13,251 nucleotides of DNA from NCBI GenBank assembly GCA_025928215.1, contig JAICJW010000079.1, forward strand, positions 1 through 13,251, given 5' to 3'. Below, piece after piece: positions 7,944-13,251 of this stretch (positions are counted from its first letter, which is position 1; each line of letters starts with the position of its first letter). Under the pieces are notes generated by a model. That model saw only the letters and a program-made list of their open reading frames with translations, was not told the DNA's origin and ran no database searches. Position numbers and translations under genes: made by a program. The DNA comes from Chloroflexia bacterium. GTDB taxonomy: Bacteria; Chloroflexota; Chloroflexia; Thermomicrobiales; JALYUS01.

Positions 7944-8006
7944 GATCGCGATGTAACGGATGGGCGAATTGGGGCCGCGTCAAAACGCCGGGAGAGCACG
8001 TACCGC

Positions 8007-9797
8007 ATGATAATGAAGCACGATCACGCGCGCCCGACCCGCCCGATTGCCTGGCGCCTCATCGTCTTTGCCATGCTATTGCTCGCGGGGTGCTCGACGA
8101 GTGGGAATAGCCCCGCTGCGCCATCCGCCGCCCCGGCCACGCCGACGGTCGCCCCCGGTCTGCCCGCGCCGACATCGGTAGCCTCCTCGTCCGCTGCCGC
8201 GACCGCGACGATTGCACCGGCGCCAACACCGGTGCCGACGGGAACCCCCCGGCCACCGGCGCCGACACCGACGCCGCAACCGGCCCCGAAGCCAACGCCC
8301 AAGGGCGCGCAGACGCTGACGCTCGCCGGGCCGGATCAGCTACCTGACACGCTGGACCCGGCGTTGATTCGCGATTCGAGCACCGCTTTCATCGCGCGGC
8401 AGGTCTTTCGTGGTCTCGTGCGCCTCGATAATGCGCTCAATGTTGTGCCTGATGTCGCCGCCGACTATCAGAAGTCCGCCGATGGCCGGTCGTATACCTT
8501 CTCGCTGCGTACCACCGCGCGGTTCCAGAATGGCCGGGCAATCAGCGCCGATGATGTCGCATTCTCGCTGGCGCGTGCCTGCGATCCAAGTACAGCGGCG
8601 GACGGACAGCCAAAGAATCTCCCCGCCGCTGCCGGTCTCAACGATGTGCTCGGCTGCCTCGACCGGATCAACGGGCGCACGAGCGATGTTGCCGGCATCC
8701 GCGTGCTCGATCCGCTGACCATTATGCTCGTTCTCGACGCGCCGAAGGCGTACTTCCTCCAGAAATTGACGCTACCCGATGCGGCGATCATTGACCGCAA
8801 CGACCTGACGCGCGGCCCGCTCTGGTCCACGCAACCGAACGGCAGCGGCCCCTTCCGCCTCACCGGCTGGAAACCGGACGCGATCACGCTCTCCCGGTTC
8901 GACCAGTTTTACGACCAGGTAGCGACACTCGATACGGTGACGATCCTGATCGGCGCGCGGGCGGCGAATCCGCTCAACCTCTATGACGGCAACAAAATTG
9001 ATGTTGCGGCGGTGCCAATCCAGGCGGTTGACCGGGTGAGCGTCGCTTCCTCGCCCGTGAAGAATGAATTGCGCGTGATCCCGACACTGTCAACGACCTA
9101 TATCGGTATCAACATGAAGGCCGCGCCGCTGGATTCCTTCAACGTGCGCGCCGCGCTGATCCGCACGATTGACCGGGAAAAGGTTGACACGGTGATGCTC
9201 GATGGAAAAGTGACCCCGGCTCAGGGAATCGTGCCGCCCGCGATCCCCGGTGGGAAGTGGGATGCCACGATCCCCGTGGTGGATGCGAAAACCGCGACGA
9301 CGTTACTGCCCCCGGCGACGGCGAAGACGTTACCGGCAATCTCGTTCGGAACGGGTGGGTCGAATCTCGGTGCGATGGTAAAAGCGGTTGCTGAGCCTGA
9401 TCTCGGCGTGCATATAGATGTCGAGGAGTCACGGTTCGGCGATTATCTCTCGGAACTGGACGCGCATACGTACGGTATGTTCGTCGTCAATTGGGTCGCG
9501 GATTATCCTGACGCGCAGAATTTCCTCGATGTGCTCTTCCATACCGGATCGCCGCGCAATTACGGCAACTATAGCAACCCGAAGGTAGACGCGCTGCTCG
9601 ATCAGGCGAATGTCGAACAGGATGCCACGAAACGCGCTGACCTCTACCGGCAGGCCCAGCAGCAGATCCTCGACGACGTTGCGATGATCCCGATCTATCA
9701 CGATACGGACTACGAGTTGGTGAAACCGTATGTCAAAGGACTGTCGATCACCGCGATGGGCATACTGCGCCTGGAAACGGTCTGGATCGAGCGATGA
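8007..9797 (+). CDS. ABC transporter substrate-binding lipoprotein, peptide/nickel family 5
   Basis: Predicted extracytoplasmic receptor of the oligopeptide/dipeptide/nickel type (SBP_bac_5). It has 596 residues from ATG at 8007, with GGGAGA about 11 nt upstream; a second ATG follows two codons later. Lipobox LAGC places the lipidated Cys at residue 29. A Pro/Ala/Thr-rich linker (30-99) is largely PT and AP repeats. The domain then shows DTLDPALIRDSSTAFIARQV, LVRLDNALNVVPDVAADY, GRSYTFSLRTTARFQNGR with ISADDVAFSLARA, INMKAAPLDSFNVRAAL and, near the end, NWVADYPDAQNFLDVLFHTG, all family features. Long in-frame sequence upstream (back to 6858) runs antisense to the PBP gene and is not coding. 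No permease or ATPase genes adjoin it, so partners are encoded elsewhere or it acts as a lone sensor. Its stop overlaps the next start (ATGA). The ligand is unknown. Confidence 0.92.
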   Translation: MIMKHDHARPTRPIAWRLIVFAMLLLAGCSTSGNSPAAPSAAPATPTVAPGLPAPTSVASSSAAATATIAPAPTPVPTGTPRPPAPTPTPQPAPKPTPKGAQTLTLAGPDQLPDTLDPALIRDSSTAFIARQVFRGLVRLDNALNVVPDVAADYQKSADGRSYTFSLRTTARFQNGRAISADDVAFSLARACDPSTAADGQPKNLPAAAGLNDVLGCLDRINGRTSDVAGIRVLDPLTIMLVLDAPKAYFLQKLTLPDAAIIDRNDLTRGPLWSTQPNGSGPFRLTGWKPDAITLSRFDQFYDQVATLDTVTILIGARAANPLNLYDGNKIDVAAVPIQAVDRVSVASSPVKNELRVIPTLSTTYIGINMKAAPLDSFNVRAALIRTIDREKVDTVMLDGKVTPAQGIVPPAIPGGKWDATIPVVDAKTATTLLPPATAKTLPAISFGTGGSNLGAMVKAVAEPDLGVHIDVEESRFGDYLSELDAHTYGMFVVNWVADYPDAQNFLDVLFHTGSPRNYGNYSNPKVDALLDQANVEQDATKRADLYRQAQQQILDDVAMIPIYHDTDYELVKPYVKGLSITAMGILRLETVWIER

Positions 9798-10687
9798 CCG
9801 CCCCGCCCACGCTGCGCGTCGAACCCTTACTGGCGGAGGATGTCCGGTCGTTGTATCTGCCGTGGAGTAGCCCATTTGAGAGCCTGTCCCTCACACGCCA
9901 TCTTCGTGCCTACCCGGACCACTCCTTCTGGTTGCCGGAGACGGGCGAGTACATCGTCGGCGAGCCGTGGCGCCACCGGGAGGAGATCACGGCGGTCGCG
10001 GACATCTCCGCGACCGCCAACGGGCCGATGCTGCTCGAACGGATGCGCCAGCCGCACGGTGAACCAGCGCACGAACTGGTCGTGATGACGGATTTCGCGG
10101 GGGCGCGCCAGCCATCGTTTTACAACAGCATCGGCCTCGGTTTATTGCAGGAAGTGCTGTGCTATGAGGTACGGGCGATTCCACCGGAGCCGCCGCGCGG
10201 CATCCTCTCGTTCTCTGCTGTCTCGCTCGACCGGCTCGACGACGTCGCCGCGTTAATCGCCGTTGACCATGCCTCGTTTCCGTGGCTGTGGTGGAACAGC
10301 GTCGCGGAATTCGCGGCCTACGGGCAGGTGCCGGGAGTCGCGCTGTATATCGGGACGGACGACCGGGGGACGCCCGTCTCGTACGTCGGCATCACGCATT
10401 TTCGCGGCTGGGGCCACCTTGACCGGATCGGCGTCGTTCCTGGCTATCAGGGGGCGGGGTATGGCCTCGAAACGCTCCGGTTCGCCATGCGGATGCTCGC
10501 GCGGGGCGGCGCAACACGCGTCGGCCTCTCCACGCAGGCGAATAATATGCGCTCCCAACGGCTCTACCACCGGTTCGGTTTTCAGCGAACATACCAGAAC
10601 GACTACAACATTTACGGCGTGTGGGTGAACCCGGCGCGGGCGGCGACAGCGTGGCTGCCGGACGGCGCGGAAGGGCGGAGCAGTTGA
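9794..10687 (+). CDS. GNAT-family N-acetyltransferase with degenerate N-terminal GNAT-like half
   Basis: Predicted cytoplasmic acyl-CoA-dependent N-acetyltransferase, 297 residues. The C-terminal GNAT domain (about 137-280) has motif A RIGVVPGYQGAGYGLETL (211-228), with the acetyl-CoA pyrophosphate loop Q-G-A-G-Y-G, then STQANNMRSQRLYHRFGF with Tyr258 in the usual general-acid position. The N-terminal half (about 1-130) ends in VVMTDFAGARQPSFYNSIGLG, which resembles the closing strand/helix of a GNAT fold but lacks a recognisable CoA loop; I infer a tandem architecture with one dead copy. The ATG overlaps the upstream lipoprotein stop by 4 bp, and its stop overlaps the aroC TTG start by 4 bp. 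The substrate is not readable from sequence. Confidence 0.88.
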   Translation: MTAPPTLRVEPLLAEDVRSLYLPWSSPFESLSLTRHLRAYPDHSFWLPETGEYIVGEPWRHREEITAVADISATANGPMLLERMRQPHGEPAHELVVMTDFAGARQPSFYNSIGLGLLQEVLCYEVRAIPPEPPRGILSFSAVSLDRLDDVAALIAVDHASFPWLWWNSVAEFAAYGQVPGVALYIGTDDRGTPVSYVGITHFRGWGHLDRIGVVPGYQGAGYGLETLRFAMRMLARGGATRVGLSTQANNMRSQRLYHRFGFQRTYQNDYNIYGVWVNPARAATAWLPDGAEGRSS

Positions 10688-11766
10688 ACGGCAATTCCTT
10701 CGGTCAGGTCTTTCGGATTACGACCTTCGGTGAATCGCACGGGCGCGCGGTCGGCGTGACGATTGACGGCTGCCCGGCCGGCCTCGCGATCACAACAGCG
10801 TTTGTTCAGGCGGAACTGAACCGGCGGCGCACCGGCCAATCGCACGTCACCACGCCGCGACAGGAGAAAGACCGGGTTGAGATTATCAGCGGCCTCTTCG
10901 AGGGCGAGACGACCGGCATGCCGGTGACGATGATGGTCTGGAATGAGGACGCGGATTCCAGCAAGTACGAGCGCATCCGCGAACTCTACCGCCCCGGCCA
11001 CGCTGATTACACCTACTTGGCGAAATATGGCCGGCGTGACCATCGGGGCGGCGGCCGGTCGAGCGCGCGGGAGACGATTGGCCGTGTCGCGGCGGGCGCG
11101 GTGGCGAAGGCGCTCCTGGCGCGAGAAGGCATCACCATCACCGGCTACACCGTGCAGGTCGGCGATGTGATCGCGCGGGAGTATGATCCCACCGTGATCG
11201 AACGAAACATCGTTCGCGCCGCCGACCTGGAGGCGTCGGAGCGGATGATCGCGGTGATCGAGGCGGCGAAATCCGCCGGGGACAGCGTCGGCAGCACCGT
11301 TGCGGTACGCGCGGACGGCGTGCCGCCGGGGCTTGGCGAGCCGGTCTTTGACAAGCTCGACGCCGACATCGCCAAGGGGATGATGAGCGTCCCCGCGACG
11401 AAGGCGTTCGAGATTGGTGACGGATTCGCGGTTGTTGACCGGCGCGGCTCTGACAACAACGACCCGTTCGTGATGGACGAAACCGGCACGGTGCGGACGA
11501 CGACAAATCACGCGGGCGGTATCCTCGGTGGAATCTCCACGGGTGAGCCGATCATCGTCCGTGTGGCGATCAAGCCGCCGTCATCCATCACGAAAGAGCA
11601 GATGACGATTGACCGCGCGGGGAATCCGCAGCCGATCAGCGTCGAGGGGCGGCACGATCCCTGCCTCGCGCCACGCGCCGTGCCCGTCCTCGAAGCGATG
11701 CTTGCGCTCGTCCTTGCCGATCACCTGTTGCGCCAGCGCCTCTCCCGCGTCGCCTGGGAACACTGA
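10684..11766 (+). CDS. aroC: Chorismate synthase (TTG start)
   Basis: Last step of the shikimate pathway: converts 5-enolpyruvylshikimate-3-phosphate to chorismate, using reduced FMN. It has 360 residues, normal for the family. Signatures are GNSFGQVFRITTFGESHG (3-20), RPGHADYTYLAKYG (103-116), HRGGGRSSARETIGRVAAGA (120-139), DSVGSTVAVRADGVPPGLGE, NHAGGILGGISTGEPI and GRHDPCLAPRAVPVLEAM near the end. I choose TTG at 10684-10686 because the protein then begins right at the conserved GNSFG block, GGAAGG lies 9 nt upstream, and the TTGA overlap with the GNAT stop mirrors the overlap upstream. An in-frame GTG at 10621 would add 21 non-conserved residues inside the GNAT gene. No other shikimate genes are in the window. 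Confidence 0.97.
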   Translation: MNGNSFGQVFRITTFGESHGRAVGVTIDGCPAGLAITTAFVQAELNRRRTGQSHVTTPRQEKDRVEIISGLFEGETTGMPVTMMVWNEDADSSKYERIRELYRPGHADYTYLAKYGRRDHRGGGRSSARETIGRVAAGAVAKALLAREGITITGYTVQVGDVIAREYDPTVIERNIVRAADLEASERMIAVIEAAKSAGDSVGSTVAVRADGVPPGLGEPVFDKLDADIAKGMMSVPATKAFEIGDGFAVVDRRGSDNNDPFVMDETGTVRTTTNHAGGILGGISTGEPIIVRVAIKPPSSITKEQMTIDRAGNPQPISVEGRHDPCLAPRAVPVLEAMLALVLADHLLRQRLSRVAWEH

Positions 11767-11783
11767 CCACCTCTCTGGGCATG

Positions 11784-11836
11784 GTGATAGGGGGCTTTAG
11801 CCTGCCAAAGCGAGGCAGGCTAAAGCCCCCTATCAC
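11784..11836. repeat. Perfect 23-bp inverted repeat (palindromic element) between convergent genes
   Basis: The arms 11784-11806 and 11814-11836 are exact reverse complements (left arm begins GTGATAGGGGGCTTTAG), separated by a 7-nt loop AAAGCGA. It lies 18 bp after the aroC stop, and its right arm contains the stop codon and last four codons of the convergent aminotransferase gene. It could end transcription from both sides, but neither side is followed by a T-tract. A dispersed palindromic repeat (REP/MITE-like) is therefore as likely as a terminator. Only one copy is in this window. Confidence 0.85.
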
Positions 11837-12968
11837 TGACTTCATCACGGAGGCGCGTGAAGAAGCGGTCAACGCGTTCCAAGCCGGCAATAAATCGTTC
11901 CGGCTGGCCGCCGAGGCCGATGCGCAGCCGCCCCTCCATGCCGAACGCCGAACCCGGCGCAAGCATCACGCTCTCCTCCTCAGCAAGCCGGTTCGCGACA
12001 ACTGCCGATGGCATGTCCAGATGATAGCGAAGCAGACCGAGCAGACCGCCGCGCGGTTCGACCCATGTAAAGAGGTCGCCCCGTTCGGCGATGAAGGCGC
12101 GCAAAGTTCGTAGGTTCTCCGCGCTGATCGCGTGCGTGCGCGCGAGAATCGCCTCGCGGTTCGCGAAGGTGCGGCAGGCGAGATAGTCACTCAGACCGCC
12201 TGGGCTGAGCGATGTGTAATCGCGATAGGCCCAGCAGCGCGCGGCGATCTCCGCCGTCGCCGCGATCCAGCCGATGCGGATGCCGGGGATACCGAAGGGC
12301 TTGGAGACGGTGCCGACGCTGATCGCGCGCGGTCCGAGATCGCGAAAGGGTGGCGGGAGCGGCATACCATCCACGGTCAGCCAGCGGTAGGCCTCATCGG
12401 CGAGGACGTACGCGCCGACGGAATCGGCAAGCGCGTAAACCCGCGCGCATTCCGCCGCCGTCATTGCCGCGCCGGTCGGGTTGTGCGGCGTGTTGACGAC
12501 GATCATCCGCGTCCGCGTGTTCACCAATCGTGCTAATTCGTCCAGATCGTACTGATAGTGGTTCTCCTCGCGTATTTCGAGGCAGGAAACCTCACAGCCA
12601 ATTGCCTCGGGGACCGTGTAGAGTTGCTGATACGCCGGATAGATGGAGACGACATGGTCGCCCGGCTGGAGGAGTGCGTTGAAGATGAGATAATTGGCTT
12701 CAATCGCCCCGGTCGTCACGAGAACATCGTCGCTGGTCAGGTCGCGGTACGTGTCGGCAATCCGCGTGCGTAGTTCGTCCGTGCCGCGCGCCTCGCTGTA
12801 ATTGAGCGGTATGGCGAGCAGTTCGCGCATGCGCCGCTCAGGATCGGCATCGAAGGCGAGCAGTTCGGCGGTCGTCAACGGATGAATCCCGGACTCCGCG
12901 AGGTCGTATTCGACGCGCGTTTCGTACGTCGTCATCCATCGTTCGAGCGCAAAAGGCACCAGACGCAT
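11820..12968 (-). CDS. Fold-type I PLP-dependent aminotransferase (class I/II), capreomycidine-synthase-like
   Basis: Cytoplasmic pyridoxal-phosphate enzyme of 382 residues, the usual size for class I/II aminotransferases. Visible motifs are the YSEARGTDELR substrate loop (57-67), TTGAIEANYLIFNALLQPGD for cofactor phosphate binding, NTPHNPTG (159-166; Asn163), DEAYRWL (Asp191 pairs with the pyridine N; Tyr194), TVSKPFGIPGIRIGW with the Schiff-base Lys223, and Arg350 in RLRIGLGG for the substrate carboxylate. The N-terminal FALERWMTTYE with the KPFG active-site motif resembles proteins often labelled capreomycidine synthase (VioD-like), but no arginine-hydroxylase or NRPS partner is present, so I would not assign that reaction. 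It starts 39 nt after the malate synthase stop, probably in one transcript. Its last codons (DRGL-stop) come from the palindromic repeat. Confidence 0.88.
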   Translation of the reverse strand: MRLVPFALERWMTTYETRVEYDLAESGIHPLTTAELLAFDADPERRMRELLAIPLNYSEARGTDELRTRIADTYRDLTSDDVLVTTGAIEANYLIFNALLQPGDHVVSIYPAYQQLYTVPEAIGCEVSCLEIREENHYQYDLDELARLVNTRTRMIVVNTPHNPTGAAMTAAECARVYALADSVGAYVLADEAYRWLTVDGMPLPPPFRDLGPRAISVGTVSKPFGIPGIRIGWIAATAEIAARCWAYRDYTSLSPGGLSDYLACRTFANREAILARTHAISAENLRTLRAFIAERGDLFTWVEPRGGLLGLLRYHLDMPSAVVANRLAEEESVMLAPGSAFGMEGRLRIGLGGQPERFIAGLERVDRFFTRLRDEVSDRGL

Positions 12969-12988
12969 CAGGCAAGACTCGCTTTCAT
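12968..12988 (-). CDS. Possible 6-codon leader ORF upstream of the aminotransferase
   Basis: ATG AAA GCG AGT CTT GCC TGA (MKASLA) ends with TGA overlapping the aminotransferase start as TGATG. GAGGAG (13002-13007) lies 13 nt upstream of this small ORF, while no ribosome site stands directly before the aminotransferase ATG. Translation of the leader could re-initiate into the aminotransferase. It is short enough to arise by chance. Confidence 0.25.
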   Translation of the reverse strand: MKASLA

Positions 12989-13007
12989 AAGGCGGTTCAA
13001 TCTCCTC

Positions 13008-13251
13008 TCAGTCGAGCAATGCGTACCCGGGCAGGGTCAGGAAGTCAACGAAGGCATCATCGGTGGTGATGCGGTCGAAGAGTTCGCTCGCCTCCTGATA
13101 GGGCACGGCCTCGTACTGAGCATCGCCGACCGTATCCTTGATCTTCGTCAGTTCCTCGGCCATCGTCGCACGGAAGAGGGGAACGGTCACTTTCCGTCCG
13201 TCGTTCAGCGCGCCATCGGGATTGCGAATCCACTGCCAGACCTGCGAGCGA
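13008..13251 (-). CDS. aceB: Malate synthase (A-type), C-terminal 80 residues only
   Basis: Malate synthase condenses acetyl-CoA and glyoxylate to malate in the glyoxylate bypass. Only the C-terminal end is in the window; the gene enters from the right edge and ends with TGA at 13008-13010. RSQVWQWIRNPDGALNDGRK, then TVPLFRATMAEELTKIKD and the closing FVDFLTLPGYALLD match the C-terminal helical plug of malate synthase A (RSQxWQW..., ...LTLPAY-L). The catalytic domain is outside the window, so activity cannot be judged. The aminotransferase gene follows on the same strand after 39 nt. The symbol rests on the tail motifs alone. Confidence 0.85.
   Translation of the reverse strand, partial: RSQVWQWIRNPDGALNDGRKVTVPLFRATMAEELTKIKDTVGDAQYEAVPYQEASELFDRITTDDAFVDFLTLPGYALLD

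Noticed and set aside
6858..8006. Long open plus-strand extension upstream of the family 5 lipoprotein
   Set aside because: It runs antisense to the conserved PBP domains, and the lipoprotein has a clear signal peptide and ribosome site at 8007.
11784..11836. Classical Rho-independent terminator
   Set aside because: The stem is strong, but no T-tract follows on either strand; kept as a palindromic repeat with possible terminator effect.

Overview
The window is ordinary-looking, gene-dense chromosome from a GC-rich (roughly 60% by eye) bacterium. The two substrate-binding lipoproteins carry long Ala/Thr/Pro-rich linkers after the lipobox. The penicillin-binding protein has an unusual GT51 motif and a Pro/Gln tail, and TTG and GTG starts occur. 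These traits suggest a Chloroflexota lineage, possibly Thermomicrobia-like. That placement is inference from protein style, not from a marker gene.

Layout. (1) Positions 1-4906, minus strand: a branched-chain amino acid (LIV-type) ABC importer operon in the order livK-livH-livM-livG-livF, with livF cut by the window edge. A sigma70-like promoter (5035-5063) with a dyad in its spacer lies ahead of livK. A hairpin separates the abundant binding protein from the membrane and ATPase genes. livM/livG and livG/livF overlap by 4 bp. (2) 5169-7844, minus: a bifunctional class A penicillin-binding protein (GT51 plus transpeptidase). (3) 7845-8006: a divergent promoter region. (4) 8007-11766, plus: three genes overlapping by 4 bp each, encoding a family 5 solute-binding lipoprotein without permeases, a GNAT acetyltransferase with a degenerate N-terminal half, and chorismate synthase AroC (TTG start). 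(5) 11784-11836: a perfect 23-bp inverted repeat between convergent genes. (6) 11820-13251, minus: the C-terminal end of malate synthase (partial), then a fold-type I PLP aminotransferase resembling capreomycidine-synthase-like enzymes, preceded by a possible 6-codon leader ORF.

How they work together. The liv genes form one complete importer: lipoprotein LivK captures substrate, LivH/LivM form the channel and LivG/LivF hydrolyse ATP. The PBP builds cell wall. The plus-strand cluster appears translationally coupled, but its members have no obvious shared pathway. Malate synthase belongs to the glyoxylate bypass.

No stretch over 300 bases lacks a gene; the longest gaps are 4907-5168 and 7845-8006, and both hold predicted promoters. 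I see no tRNA, rRNA, CRISPR array, transposase or phage gene. I found no convincing new biological system. The best leads are the degenerate D-loop segment of LivF, the palindrome that supplies the aminotransferase stop codon, the operator-like dyad at the livK promoter, and the lipoprotein-GNAT-aroC coupled cluster.
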